NCBI RefSeq assembly: GCF_000769075.1
Contig: NZ_JRFC01000014.1
Span: 643,911 to 707,910, forward strand
Direction of reading: 5' to 3'
DNA length: 64,000 nucleotides
Origin: Porphyromonas sp. COT-290 OH3588
Lineage (GTDB): Bacteria > Bacteroidota > Bacteroidia > Bacteroidales > Porphyromonadaceae
The notes beneath the pieces were generated by a model, which worked only from the letters and a program-made list of their open reading frames with translations, did no database searches and was not told the origin of the DNA. Of this stretch, positions 19,676 through 29,021 are shown one piece after another. How positions within the stretch are numbered: the first letter of the stretch is position 1; each line of letters begins with the position of its first letter. The position numbers were made by a program, and so were the translations under genes.

Positions 19676-20012
19676 CTGTATTTGCCCCCTAGGAGGCTCC
19701 AGATTGCGTCCGACCTCATTTTGGCACCTTAACCCCAAAAGGTCGAAACGCCCCCTTAAAACAGCCCAAACACAAACCCCTATTAAACAGATATATAAAT
19801 ACATTTACTAAGCAATCTCATAGATCTATCGCCTTCTTTTCTGGTTTTCTTCCCATCAATCTCTCAAGATTGGTGGACACATCGCCAAGTATTAGTCCTC
19901 CAATTCTTCACAATCAGTCCTTCAATTTCTCCCAGCACACTAGGATGCGTAGCCTCATCTACCCACACAGCTACCCTAGTAGGAGGACAAATCGTTTACA
20001 TCTCTTAACGAC
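19676..20012 (+). repeat. 340-bp dispersed repeat, copy 2
   Basis: Head CTGTATTTGCCCCCTAGGAG, middle GTCCGACCTCATTTTGGCAC and the A-rich ATATATAAATACA stretch. The tail hairpin CCATCAATCT...AGATTGGTGG is at 19853-19878, and the element ends near CTTAACGACA. Same block order as the other copies. Confidence 0.8.
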
Positions 20013-20040
20013 ATATTATTACAATCGTACCACAAAATAA

Positions 20041-20242
20041 TGTGGGTTCAGTATAAGAAATGGAGTAAGGATCCAGTATTTTCTAATTTCCAGTGGTTTA
20101 TCTATTGCAAGAATGGGAGGCATTTAGCATCATCACATCTGTAAATCAAACAGATAAACAAACGTATTCCCCCTATCGATAAGACCAAGTTAGTAGAAAT
20201 ACATTGTGTAGTTGATAATTTTGTAAAGGTACTAATCGATAT
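20041..20242 (+). mobile_element. Left end of an IS982-type element (remnant)
   Basis: About 200 bases closely matching the left side of the element at 4147: TGTGGGTTCAGTATAAG, then GAAATGGAGTAAGGAT, the AGTGGTTTATCTA block and the transposase start region reading KLVEI.CVVDNFVKVLID. The start codon area is mutated (TATCGATAAG for ATGGATAAG). The right end is absent. Confidence 0.8.
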
Positions 20243-20264
20243 ATGGCATCTAAGACTCCTGTAG

Positions 20265-20384
20265 AGGACGGCAAACGCAGGCTACTATGGCTCAGACGAG
20301 AGCGTCTTCATACAAGTGGGCCACATTGACAATAGCCTACCTTACTACGGCTATACAGTACGTCTGAAGAGAGGCTGCCGATAG
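20265..20384 (+). pseudogene. C-terminal remnant of a surface-protein gene
   Basis: A 39-codon open stretch ends at a TAG at 20382. It reads AGYYGSDESVFIQVGH, then LPYYGYTVRL and a basic end. The YYGYTVRL-type ending resembles the C termini of Bacteroidota fimbrillin-like or paralogous surface proteins. No start or upstream part is present; it directly follows the IS remnant. Confidence 0.4.
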
Positions 20385-20437
20385 AGTAGAATTACCCGAC
20401 TAGATCAATCTAGCGGCTACATACGCAGAGATACGAC

Positions 20438-20476
20438 AAGGGGCTGTGACAAAATTTGATTTGTCACAGCCCCTTT
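20438..20476. repeat. GGGGCTGT-type hairpin, copy 2
   Basis: AAGGGGCTGTGACAAA paired with TTTGTCACAGCCCCTT. It sits 74 bases beyond the apbE stop, between the gene remnant and the apbE operon end. Probable terminator for the operon read on the minus strand. Confidence 0.75.
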
Positions 20477-20549
20477 TAGGTGCATCAGAATATTTCGTTT
20501 ACCGCCTATGGTAGGATGCCTTGTATCCTAGGGCTATCAGCCCTAAGAC

Positions 20550-21596
20550 TTAGGGCTCCTCGACGACGAGATCACGAAATCCGTCGCTCATGATGGTACG
20601 GAAGTTTTCGTCTTGCCCCGAGAGGATAAGCAAATAGTCCACACCGGGGAACTGTGCGATGAACTCGGGGATCTGATCCGACGTCATAGTCATACAAGCC
20701 GTAGCCAATCCGTCGGCCATCATACAAGAAGGAGCGATGATCGTTGCGCTCAGCACATCGGTCTGTATGGGATAGCCCGTATGAGGATTAATGGTATGCG
20801 CCACCTTGCGTCCGTTGAGGATCCTAAAGTTGCGGTAGTTGCCAGAGGTAGCGAGCCCACCAGCTGGTCGATTGAGCGAAACAACCAGCTGTAAGTCTTG
20901 CATCATACCCATAGCGTCCTCGATAGGTTTGTTTATGCCTACACGCCATGGCTTGCCACTAGGGTTAAGACCACAAAAAGCAATCTCACCACCCAGCTCA
21001 ACCATATAGTTGGCGGATCCTTGCTCGCTGAGCATCTGCCCCAGCAAATCGGCACAGTAACCCTTGGAGATTGACGAGAAGTCGAAAATAGTCCTTGGGT
21101 CACTCTTGATAAGGCTATCCCCAGAGAGGCGGACACCCGTGTAGCCAACGAATTGGCGTAAGCTATCAATCACAGCCTCCGTGATGGGGAGAGAGGAATC
21201 GAAACCAAAGCCCCAAGCATTGATCAGGGGCGAACAAGTGACGTCATAGCTCCCTGCACTAGCCCTAGAGATCTGCTCCGAGGCTCTCCAGACGTGCTTG
21301 AGCATCGTATCGGCGATGACAGATTGATTGCAATTGATTGCAGCGATTAGACTTGTGGAGTCGAATGGATTGAGCGAATGGCTAAAGGCTCTGAATACCG
21401 AGTCGACCAAAGCACTATGATCGGCAGATTGGTCGTACTTGATCTGGTAGAAAGTGTGAAAGACCTCCCCCTTGAGCATCGAATATTTATCCTCTTGCGT
21501 GGCGGTACGATGATCCCAATAATACTTAGCTCCTATGGCTAACACGACCAAAGCGAGGAGTACATAGGAGATGGTGTTCCGTGTTTTCTTGTCCAT
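20550..21596 (-). CDS. apbE: FAD:protein FMN transferase (ApbE)
   Basis: Attaches FMN to Ser/Thr of partner proteins such as Na+-pumping NADH:quinone reductase or Rnf subunits outside the inner membrane. N-terminal membrane anchor (ISYVLLALVVLAIGAKYYW). Family motifs: DFSSISKGYCADLL, VELGGEIAFCG, AHTINPHTGYPIQ and SCMMADGLATACM. It is the last gene of the six-gene run that starts at 25743, 4 bases after the glycosyltransferase. Confidence 0.93.
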   Translation of the reverse strand: MDKKTRNTISYVLLALVVLAIGAKYYWDHRTATQEDKYSMLKGEVFHTFYQIKYDQSADHSALVDSVFRAFSHSLNPFDSTSLIAAINCNQSVIADTMLKHVWRASEQISRASAGSYDVTCSPLINAWGFGFDSSLPITEAVIDSLRQFVGYTGVRLSGDSLIKSDPRTIFDFSSISKGYCADLLGQMLSEQGSANYMVELGGEIAFCGLNPSGKPWRVGINKPIEDAMGMMQDLQLVVSLNRPAGGLATSGNYRNFRILNGRKVAHTINPHTGYPIQTDVLSATIIAPSCMMADGLATACMTMTSDQIPEFIAQFPGVDYLLILSGQDENFRTIMSDGFRDLVVEEP

Positions 21597-21600
21597 AATC

Positions 21601-22554
21601 TTAGATTTCTTTTTCTATTTTGTATGTATTGCGTTCTGGGTCTTGACGACTAAGCAATTCTCCAATGAAACCAGCCAAAAAGAGCTGTACACCGATGATC
21701 ATCGCCGTAAGGGCAATAAAGAAATACGGACGATCGGTCACGAGTGGTGCTGGGGTACCATTGTAGATATGAACGAATTTATTGAGTAAAATAAAACCCA
21801 GAGCGATGAAGCCCAAGAGAAACATCAAGCTCCCGCCTAGGCCAAAGAAATGCATTGGCTTGCGCCCAAAAGTGGAGGTAAACCAGAGCGTCATCAAGTC
21901 GAGATAGCCATTGACGAAGCGATTGAGCCCAAACTTGGTCGAGCCATACTTACGAGCCTGATGCTGCACGGCCTTCTCCCCAATACGATGAAAGCCCGCA
22001 TTCTTGGCCATGTAAGGTATGTAGCGGTGCATATCATTGTAGATCTCTATATTCTTGACGACCTCACAGCGGTAAGCCTTGAGCCCACAGTTGAAGTCAT
22101 GCAGGTTCTTAATCCCCGAGAGCTTGCGTGCAGTGGCATTAAACAGCTTAGAAGGTAAGTTTTTGGATAGGACTGGGTCGTATCGCTTCTGCTTCCAGCC
22201 ACTAACGAGATCGTAGCCATCTTCCTTGATCATGCGGTAGAGCTCTGGAATCTCGTCGGGCGAATCTTGCAAATCGGCGTCCATCGTGATAACTACATCG
22301 CCCTGAGCACGCTCGAAGCCACACTGGAGCCCGGGCGACTTGCCATAGTTGCGCCTAAACTTAACGCCACGCACCGCTGGATTGTGCTTGCTCAGCTCTT
22401 CGATCACCTCCCAAGATCCGTCGGTACTACCATCATTGACGAAGATAATCTCGTAGCTAAAGCCATGCGCCTGCATCACACGGCGGATCCAAGCCTCCAA
22501 CTCTGGGAGCGACTCCACCTCATTGTATAGAGGGATAACCAATGATATATCCAT
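21601..22554 (-). CDS. GT2-family glycosyltransferase with two C-terminal membrane helices
   Basis: 317 residues. GT-A domain with VIPLYNEVESLPE, IIFVNDGSTDGSW, the metal motif DADLQDSPDEI and HQARKYGSTKFGLNRF. Two membrane helices follow (about 232-255 and 268-295). The layout is that of polyprenyl-phosphate glycosyltransferases (GtrB/DPM1/ArnC-like), which load a sugar on an undecaprenyl carrier. It overlaps neither neighbour and is 3 bases after the DUF4199 gene. Confidence 0.9.
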   Translation of the reverse strand: MDISLVIPLYNEVESLPELEAWIRRVMQAHGFSYEIIFVNDGSTDGSWEVIEELSKHNPAVRGVKFRRNYGKSPGLQCGFERAQGDVVITMDADLQDSPDEIPELYRMIKEDGYDLVSGWKQKRYDPVLSKNLPSKLFNATARKLSGIKNLHDFNCGLKAYRCEVVKNIEIYNDMHRYIPYMAKNAGFHRIGEKAVQHQARKYGSTKFGLNRFVNGYLDLMTLWFTSTFGRKPMHFFGLGGSLMFLLGFIALGFILLNKFVHIYNGTPAPLVTDRPYFFIALTAMIIGVQLFLAGFIGELLSRQDPERNTYKIEKEI

Positions 22555-22557
22555 ACC

Positions 22558-23127
22558 TTATGCGTGATCTTGTGGTTTGGCCTTGCGACTGATAATCGCC
22601 GCATTGATAAGACTGAGAAGCGCTCCGACGACAACGTTGTTGCTTAGAGAGCTAAGGAGTCGATTGAAGATTGGGATCTGCAAGCTCTCTCTGAGCACCT
22701 CAATCGGATCAACGCCATAGAGGCTATGCAGTGTATCCTCTAGCCCGGGCATCTCGGCATAGCGAGCTTGCAGAAGCTCTTGGAGCATCTGTATCTGCTC
22801 GGGATACATACGTGTGAAGAACATATACTGAGGCAGAAGCAGTATGATCGAGGCGAAGAAGTAGAGCATCGTCCCATGCGCCCAAGCCATACGGAAGTTA
22901 ATCGTATATCCCACTTGAGCAAGGCGAGCACCATAGCCCTTAGTCATGCGATAGGCAACGAAAGGCACTGCTAGCGTAGCAATAAAAAAGATCAAGTAAA
23001 GCAAAGGAAAGTACAGCCCATACATCAGACACAGATACTTGACGGCGAAATATAACCCAAGCACTACGCCTGCACGAGCAGCATCTATAGTAGGCATTAA
23101 TTGACGTGGAAACTGAATAGGTGTCAT
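22558..23127 (-). CDS. DUF4199 membrane protein
   Basis: 189 residues with about four membrane helices (residues 18-35, 38-60, 80-102, 160-180) and a helical outside loop, the pattern of DUF4199. This family often sits next to a GT2 gene in Bacteroidota, as here. Function unknown. Confidence 0.8.
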   Translation of the reverse strand: MTPIQFPRQLMPTIDAARAGVVLGLYFAVKYLCLMYGLYFPLLYLIFFIATLAVPFVAYRMTKGYGARLAQVGYTINFRMAWAHGTMLYFFASIILLLPQYMFFTRMYPEQIQMLQELLQARYAEMPGLEDTLHSLYGVDPIEVLRESLQIPIFNRLLSSLSNNVVVGALLSLINAAIISRKAKPQDHA

Positions 23128-23151
23128 ATAGTAAGTATAATAATAAGTGGT

Positions 23152-23694
23152 TTATAGTCTGACCCGCACGACCTCGTCCATGGGCAAGTCCCATGGGTCA
23201 CGAGGCAGTTGATCAATATGCATCAGACCGAGGCTCACGCCTATGGTCTTGGCCTGAGTTTGGGCGAGGTAACGATCGTAGTATCCCTTACCACGCCCAA
23301 GGCGAAACCCCAAGCTATCGAAAGCCATAGCTGGGACAATAATTAGATCAAGCAGGCTCGGCTCTATGGGAGCATCGAGCGTGGTTGGCTCCAAAATCTG
23401 ATACTTACCTGCTCGCTCTAGGGTGTCGAGCTGCTCAAAAGCATAGAAATTCATATCACGCTCTCCCTCTACCCTTGGCAGATAAACCCTGTGTTTAGTA
23501 GCCAAATCCAGTAGCAGAGGCTCTAGATCGGGCTCATCGTGCATGGCCATGTATAGCCCTATATGCCTATGCTCTGGACGAATGAGCGCCTGCACCGCCT
23601 CGGCCACTAGCAGCGACACACGAGAGCGATGCTGGGCAGAGAGCTCGGAGCGCACGAGAGATTTGTAGGTGCGGCGATAGTCTTGTTTGGTCAT
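23152..23694 (-). CDS. 5-formyltetrahydrofolate cyclo-ligase
   Basis: ATP-dependent conversion of 5-formyl-THF to 5,10-methenyl-THF (FthC/YgfA family). The 180 residues show IGLYMAMHDEPDLEPLL, VYLPRVEG and the signature LGFRLGRGKGYYDRYL near residue 130. It starts 1 base after the stop of the S41 protease gene. Confidence 0.93.
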   Translation of the reverse strand: MTKQDYRRTYKSLVRSELSAQHRSRVSLLVAEAVQALIRPEHRHIGLYMAMHDEPDLEPLLLDLATKHRVYLPRVEGERDMNFYAFEQLDTLERAGKYQILEPTTLDAPIEPSLLDLIIVPAMAFDSLGFRLGRGKGYYDRYLAQTQAKTIGVSLGLMHIDQLPRDPWDLPMDEVVRVRL

Positions 23695-23695
23695 G

Positions 23696-25291
23696 CTACT
23701 TGCTTGCGATCGGGTTCCACTCCCCTGCCTCTATGAGGTCTACTCCTCTGAGTAGCTCGGGCGAGTCCTCCATAGCTATCTCATAGAGCGCATTGGTATC
23801 TCGTGCCACTTGATCAGCGATATTGGCCCTAAGGCGTGTGAGGATTAGGTTAGCAGACTGATAGAGGTAGGTGGTTCGTATCGCCACACCTCTGGCTTGA
23901 GCATAGTAGGCAAACTCAAAGAGGAAGCCATTGCCGAGGGATTTGAGGTAATCGTTCAGTGCCTGCGTACTCTCAAAGCTAGAGAGTAGCTTGCGATGCT
24001 TATCGGCATAGTCAAAAGAGAAACGAGCCAGCATACCATGGTCGAGTAGACGGGTGTAGTAAGGGTTGATACCGGTAGTATCTCTGGGGACGAATATATC
24101 TGGTGTAATGCCCCCCGCCGCATGCACCACACGACCAGAGGTGGTGTAGTAGCGTGCCGAGTCTGCATCGCTGATGCTGTCTGCACTATGTAGCTCGCCA
24201 TGCTCAAGGCGTCTGAGTAGATCTTGGGCATAGTCTAAGTTGCCCTCGGCATAGCTCTTCTGCACGCTCCTGCCAGAGGGGGTGTAATAGCGTGCCACAG
24301 TCAGGCGCACCACGGAGCTATCCGAGAGAATGAATGGCTGCTGCACGAGCCCCTTGCCGAAAGTACGTCTACCAACAATAGTAGCCCTATCGTGATCCTG
24401 CATCACTCCTGCGAATATCTCACTAGCACTAGCACTAAATTCATTGACCAGTACGACTAGAGGCATATCCACAAGTAGCCCTGTCTTAGGATTGATGTAG
24501 TTCTCCCTCGGGAATGCACGTCCCTCGGCATAGAGGATTAGTTGCCCCTTCTTTAGGAATTCCCCTGCCAAAGACAGTGAAGCCTCCAGATATCCCCCAG
24601 AGTTATCTCTAAGGTCAATGATCAGTCCCTTAACCTCCTGCTTGAGATGACGGGCATACGCCGTAAGAACCTCCTGATGTGTACGTCCCCCCCATTTGTT
24701 AATTCGGATATAGAGAATGCCGGGACGAACCATGTAGGCCGCATCGAGCGTGCTGACTGGCACGGGGCCACGCACCACGGCAATGGTCTGCTCCTGCCCA
24801 TCTCGACGAATAAGCAGCTTCACTACGCTATTGGACGGCCCCTTGAGGTGGCTCATGACCTCATGGTCGGTAAGATCAGCCCCGATGAGGCTCGTGGTAT
24901 CGGCTCTAAGAATACGGTCGCCAGCTTGTAGCCCAGCACGCTGACTCGCTCCTCCGTCGATAACACGGGTAACGACAATCGTATCGGTGTGGCGATAGAA
25001 AAGCACACCGATACCCTCAAACGAGCCATTGAGTCCCTCGTTTTCCTTGCGGCTCATCTCTGCCGAGAGGTAAGTCGAGTGAGGATCCAGCTCCCCTAGG
25101 ATAAGTGGGATAGCTCCCTCTTGGATACTATCCATATTGACCGAGTCGACATACTGCTCCTCAATGAGTCGCAGCACGTGGCCAAGTCTATTGGTTTGGA
25201 TAAATCGCCTCTCCTCTAGAAGTCTGCCTGCGAAGATCCCCAAGGCAAAAATGGCTACTAGAGCTATGAAATATAGCAATTTGCGTGACAT
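23696..25291 (-). CDS. S41-family C-terminal processing peptidase
   Basis: Periplasmic serine protease of the CtpA/tail-specific type. N-terminal membrane anchor (LLYFIALVAIFALGIFAG) and a PDZ domain at about residues 85-165 (GIGVLFYRHTDTIVV, AGLQAGDRIL). The catalytic core has LIIDLRDNSGGYL, the nucleophile in NEFSASASEIFAG and the Lys in RRTFGKGLVQQ. Length 531 fits the Bacteroidota form. Second gene of the dCMP deaminase operon. Confidence 0.93.
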   Translation of the reverse strand: MSRKLLYFIALVAIFALGIFAGRLLEERRFIQTNRLGHVLRLIEEQYVDSVNMDSIQEGAIPLILGELDPHSTYLSAEMSRKENEGLNGSFEGIGVLFYRHTDTIVVTRVIDGGASQRAGLQAGDRILRADTTSLIGADLTDHEVMSHLKGPSNSVVKLLIRRDGQEQTIAVVRGPVPVSTLDAAYMVRPGILYIRINKWGGRTHQEVLTAYARHLKQEVKGLIIDLRDNSGGYLEASLSLAGEFLKKGQLILYAEGRAFPRENYINPKTGLLVDMPLVVLVNEFSASASEIFAGVMQDHDRATIVGRRTFGKGLVQQPFILSDSSVVRLTVARYYTPSGRSVQKSYAEGNLDYAQDLLRRLEHGELHSADSISDADSARYYTTSGRVVHAAGGITPDIFVPRDTTGINPYYTRLLDHGMLARFSFDYADKHRKLLSSFESTQALNDYLKSLGNGFLFEFAYYAQARGVAIRTTYLYQSANLILTRLRANIADQVARDTNALYEIAMEDSPELLRGVDLIEAGEWNPIASK

Positions 25292-25311
25292 ATACGATTT
25301 CTTAGAGAAGA

Positions 25312-25743
25312 CTAAAGCTCACGAAGGGGGACAAAATCGACCTGCACACCTGCACGCTCGAGCAAATTGACACCATCTCTGAGGCGATACTCCTCGCTGT
25401 AGACCACTCTACGTATTTTACTCTGAATGATGAGCTTGGCACACTCGATGCATGGAGATGCGGTGATGTATATGGTAGCGCCAGAGCAATCGTTGGTACT
25501 ACTGGCAACTTTGGTCAAGGCATTGGCCTCGGCATGAAGCACATACTGCTTGGTTAGCCCCTCGTCATCTTCGCAGATATTCTCAAACCCAGCAGGGGTG
25601 CCATTGTACCCGTCCGAAATAATTCTTTTGTCTTTGACTATCAGAGCTCCAACCTTGCGGCGCTCACAGTACGAGTTCTCTGCCCATATCTCAGCCATGC
25701 GCAGATAACGCTTGTCGAGTATGAGCTGTTTATTTTCTGACAT
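25312..25743 (-). CDS. Deoxycytidylate (dCMP) deaminase family protein
   Basis: Zinc-dependent deamination of dCMP to dUMP for thymidylate synthesis. Zinc motifs HAEANAL and PCIECAKL; NSYCERRKVGALIVKD at the N-terminal side is typical. 143 residues. First gene of the run to 20550, with a full promoter 32-61 bases upstream. Confidence 0.92.
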   Translation of the reverse strand: MSENKQLILDKRYLRMAEIWAENSYCERRKVGALIVKDKRIISDGYNGTPAGFENICEDDEGLTKQYVLHAEANALTKVASSTNDCSGATIYITASPCIECAKLIIQSKIRRVVYSEEYRLRDGVNLLERAGVQVDFVPLREL

Positions 25744-25774
25744 AGTTTGTACTCTTGAGCTTATAAATCAATTA

Positions 25775-25804
25775 CAAAGGTAAATAATCTCTCCCAATCG
25801 TCAA
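25775..25804 (-). promoter_or_regulatory. Promoter of the dCMP deaminase-apbE operon
   Basis: Minus strand: TTG (25804-25802), 19 bases, TACCTTTG (25782-25775), a full match to the Bacteroidota consensus. Confidence 0.75.
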
Positions 25805-26012
25805 TCTATCGTTATATCAATTCTATGATCCCTGCCTAGTCCTATGCCAAGGTGCTAAAAATGAGGGAGGAGAGGGCACGAACTGTCGAGATATTTAGCA
25901 ACCCAAACAGCCATCGTGTGCACTATCCTTGGCGGACGACGGCATTTACATTTTAACACACTTCTGAAGCAATAAAGGTGGCTTATAACCTAGCGCATGG
26001 AGCAAAAGGGCA

Positions 26013-26350
26013 AACCTCGTATTTGGCCTCTAGCAGGCCCTAGGCTGCGTCCGACCTCGTTTTGGCACTTGACCCCAGCCGAATGAAAATAACCGCCCAA
26101 AACGGCCCAATCACAAATATCTATAAAACAATTAGATAGAAACAATACAAGAATAATTTAGCCTAAGTGAAGTAGGCTTTTCGGATTTTCTTCCCATCAA
26201 TCTGCTCGGATTAGTGGACACATCGTATCGGATTAGTCCTACAATCCGAAAAAATCTATGAGAGTTTTTTCCGCGAAGTTGGACTTGCTCCCCAAAATGA
26301 TTGACCAAATAAGTCCAATTTGATAGTAATCCATTTACGCACTTTAACAA
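26013..26350 (+). repeat. 340-bp dispersed repeat, copy 3
   Basis: Head CTCGTATTTGGCCTCTAGCA, then GTCCGACCTCGTTTTGGCAC, AGCCGAATGAAAATAACCGC and ATCACAAATATCTATAAAAC. Tail hairpin CCATCAATCT/GGATTAGTGG, second hairpin CGGATT-8-AATCCG, ending at CACTTTAACAAAAAA. Confidence 0.85.
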
Positions 26351-26407
26351 AAAAATAGCAAAAAAACCGATTCTTCAGTCTTCGAGTTTTGCTTCGATTG
26401 TCTTCAG

Positions 26408-26437
26408 CTTGTAGCGACGCCGCGTGCTGCGTCGCCG
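26408..26437 (+). repeat. 30-bp direct repeat (left), REP-like palindrome
   Basis: Thirty bases from CTTGTAGCG to GTCGCCG are identical to 28217-28246. It contains the stem GCGACGC...GCGTCGC. A second palindromic piece (CAACGTTGCGCGCTGCGATG) follows at 26478. Confidence 0.8.
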
Positions 26438-26567
26438 ACTCACGGCCGGAATGAAAACACAAGGCTGTTGATTTCAACGTTGCGCGCTGCGATGCTACAG
26501 GCTAGTGTGGAGATAAACAGGCCAATAATATTTTACTGATTACAAATATTTTCCGAGATTTTATGTG

Positions 26568-26575
26568 TAACTTTG
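26568..26575 (+). promoter_or_regulatory. Possible -7 box
   Basis: TAACTTTG matches TAnnTTTG. There is no clear -33 TTG. If used, the transcript of the 26760 gene has a leader of about 180 bases. Confidence 0.4.
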
Positions 26576-26759
26576 GAGAAAAGAGAAAAAGATTGAGATA
26601 TAACCTCCCCCTTGAGTAAGAGAAGGCTATGATGTGTATGCTCGCACAAGATCTGAGGCTGAGCCCAACTTCTTACTCATGATGAACAAATGCACAGAGA
26701 GGGACTAAAGACTACAGCAAGCAATGGACGCCCTCTGTGCAGAGTAAAAACTCATAACA

Positions 26760-28061
26760 ATGACTATGATTATGAAAACGATGAAATTTTTGTTGTGTTG
26801 CCTCCTTGCTAGTGTGGCAACGCTATGCTGGGCACAAGGTAGCTTACCCCTAGAACCCCAGCACTGTACCCTCACAAGTGGCAGCTCCGAACTCTATAAG
26901 CCACTTAATTTAGTCCAGTTCTCTTTTGGAGAAGAGATTGAAGTAGCCCCTGCCGCTACTGCTTTTGTGTACGATGGCGACCGAATCGTCGCTACAAGCT
27001 CAAAAGTTTCAAGCGAAAACTACAATCTTAGACCTCAAGGATTGGCCATCATCTCTTTCGACAACGTCAAGCTACCCAAAGGACGCAAGTACACTCTAGT
27101 TGTTCCTCAAGGGGTAATACACTCCCAAGCTAATCCTCAGAGGCGTAATCTAGAGCTACGCGAGAGTTTTACCGTCCCCGAAACATTGAAATTCACAGAG
27201 ACATATCCCAATGGTAGCATTGCGACTGAGAGTATGATTACGTTCTTTTTCACAACGGAAATCAAGGCTCTCGGCACCCCAGAAGCCACCCTCTACAAGG
27301 AGGGTAAGGCCGCACGTCGCTTACCCGTAAAGGCTGTCTACGACTGGGATTTGGGGCAGGCACAGGTATATTTCGGTGAGGATACAGACTTCCAAGACGG
27401 AGTACGCTACAGCATCGTGCTCCCCAAGGGGAGTGTTTCTGCTCTACAGAGAGATGACATCATCAACGAGGAGCTACGTATGGACTTCGTAGGCGCCTAC
27501 AAAGAACCAGCCAGAGAGCTAAGGTTCGTTTGGTGCAATCTCTTTGACATGAGAGACTTCAGCAGGCTCAACGAGATCTACTTCGTTTACAACGAGGAGA
27601 TTATCGCTGCACCCAATGCCACACTACAGCTCTACGAATTGCCAGACAAGCTCATCGCCTCTCCGAGAGCAGCCGTCCGCAAGGAAGGTAATAACTGGTT
27701 ACTCTTTGCCAATTTTGGAGGCATTGAGTTAGCACCAAGGAAAGGTTACTCGATCGTTATCCCAAGGAGGAGCATCAAGGCGGTTGCCGACGGGGTACTT
27801 GCAGGGGAAACGAGTGTAGGTGTAAACGTTGGCACAGGAATGGCACCTATCGACGCCAGCCCTATCCATTACATCTGCTTGGGCAATGTCCTGCGTCTAT
27901 CTCAGCTACCGCATGGAGCAGAAGTTACTGTGTTTACGTTAGACGGAGTAATGGCAGCTAGAGTACAAGCAAGCTCTTCGACCCTAGAGATTCCTCTACC
28001 CTCTGGTAGTGCCTTCGTCGTATCCATCAACGGAAAGACCTACAAAGTCATCAACCAATAG
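26760..28061 (+). CDS. Secreted protein with repeated beta domains and a T9SS-like tail
   Basis: 433 residues. Signal peptide (FLLCCLLASVATLCWAQ). The body has three similar beta segments of about 110 residues: FGEEIEVAPAATAFVYDGDRI then KGRKYTLVVPQGVIHS; FFFTTEIKALGTPEATLYKEG then DGVRYSIVLPKGSVSA; and FVYNEEIIAAPNATLQLYE then RKGYSIVIPRRSIKA. They look like Ig-like (SbsA-type) repeats. The end (VTVFTLDGVMAARVQ, PSGSAFVVSINGKTYKVINQ) resembles a T9SS sorting domain but is less clear than in the LRR proteins. The start could also be an in-frame Met 4 or 7 residues in. It is flanked by 30-bp direct repeats. Confidence 0.8.
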   Translation: MTMIMKTMKFLLCCLLASVATLCWAQGSLPLEPQHCTLTSGSSELYKPLNLVQFSFGEEIEVAPAATAFVYDGDRIVATSSKVSSENYNLRPQGLAIISFDNVKLPKGRKYTLVVPQGVIHSQANPQRRNLELRESFTVPETLKFTETYPNGSIATESMITFFFTTEIKALGTPEATLYKEGKAARRLPVKAVYDWDLGQAQVYFGEDTDFQDGVRYSIVLPKGSVSALQRDDIINEELRMDFVGAYKEPARELRFVWCNLFDMRDFSRLNEIYFVYNEEIIAAPNATLQLYELPDKLIASPRAAVRKEGNNWLLFANFGGIELAPRKGYSIVIPRRSIKAVADGVLAGETSVGVNVGTGMAPIDASPIHYICLGNVLRLSQLPHGAEVTVFTLDGVMAARVQASSSTLEIPLPSGSAFVVSINGKTYKVINQ

Positions 28062-28216
28062 CAGATGCTCTACAGGGGAAGGATGGCGGCGCCTCATAGT
28101 ACGCAAACGGCTGTGTTACCTACGGGCTTCCAGCCCTTACAAAGCAGAGGATTTCAACGCTACGCACAGCGTTGCTACGGGATGGGACGAGCCAATCGAA
28201 AGGCAATTAACCTGAA

Positions 28217-28246
28217 CTTGTAGCGACGCCGCGTGCTGCGTCGCCG
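28217..28246 (+). repeat. 30-bp direct repeat (right)
   Basis: Identical to 26408-26437. Here the second palindrome (CAACGCTACGCACAGCGTTG) lies before it, at about 28154, so the two pieces are in swapped order around the gene. Confidence 0.8.
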
Positions 28247-28286
28247 CCCATTGGGCGGAACGAATCATCAAAAAGAGGTATAGATA

Positions 28287-28320
28287 AAAAGGATGCGACC
28301 AAGTTGCCGCATCCTTTTCT
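28287..28320 (+). terminator. Rho-independent terminator
   Basis: AAAAGGATGCG paired with CGCATCCTTTT, then CT. It ends the 26760 transcript. Confidence 0.75.
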
Positions 28321-28352
28321 GTGAATAGATGTAGAGATTTAGCCCTCGTGCA

Positions 28353-28838
28353 TTATCGTAGGCATTGGGCAACGAGCTCGGCTATCGCCTCTAGGTGCAG
28401 GGCATCGACCTCATCAAAATCATCAAGCTGGTCGCTATCTACATCAATTACCCCTAGCACCTGCCCTTGAGCATCTTTGATTGGCACTACGATTTCGCTT
28501 CGGCTGCTTGAGCTACAAGCTATATGTCCGGGGAAGGCTTCTACATCGGGGACAAGCTGTGTCGCAGCCTTGGCCCATGCCGTCCCACACACGCCACGCC
28601 CACATGGGATACGTGTGCAGGCGATGTCCCCTTGGAAAGGGCCCAAAACAAGCTCCTGCCCCTCGACAAGATAGAAGCCTACCCAAAAGAACCCAAAGGC
28701 CATGCGCAGAGCAGAGGCGATATTCGCCATATTCGCCACGGCGTTGCGTTCGTAGCTGACGAGAGCCTTGAGTTGAGGGAGCAGCTCAGCATACCGCTCT
28801 GCCTTAGTAGTGTGTGATAAAATGAGATGTTCTGCCAT
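28353..28838 (-). CDS. msrC: GAF-domain free methionine-(R)-sulfoxide reductase
   Basis: Reduces free methionine-R-sulfoxide. The 161-residue single GAF domain has the family's cysteines in IACTRIPCGRGVCGTAW, plus GFFWVGFYLVEG, LGVIDVDSDQLDDFDEVD and the upstream Cys in HIACSSSSRSEIVVPI. It is a stand-alone gene. Confidence 0.92.
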   Translation of the reverse strand: MAEHLILSHTTKAERYAELLPQLKALVSYERNAVANMANIASALRMAFGFFWVGFYLVEGQELVLGPFQGDIACTRIPCGRGVCGTAWAKAATQLVPDVEAFPGHIACSSSSRSEIVVPIKDAQGQVLGVIDVDSDQLDDFDEVDALHLEAIAELVAQCLR

Positions 28839-29021
28839 TTTCGTCGAGATAATCTTTAATTAAATAATTCACGAAACTAGGCATTTCTCCCAGAGCCACC
28901 AAACGAAGGAGCCTCATACGGCGCACTTTAGCCTCTCCACCACTGATCTCTACACCCTCGGCACAATTGTCTAGATGCGGATAATTGACGAACTTTGGAG
29001 CTACTAATCACTTACAGCTGA

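Noticed and set aside
19556..19804. 82-codon minus-strand frame upstream of susC
   Set aside because: Spans the edge of a dispersed repeat and is not conserved in other copies.
26408..28246. CRISPR-like direct repeats
   Set aside because: Only two copies 1.8 kb apart, and the unit is palindromic REP-like sequence; no regular spacers.
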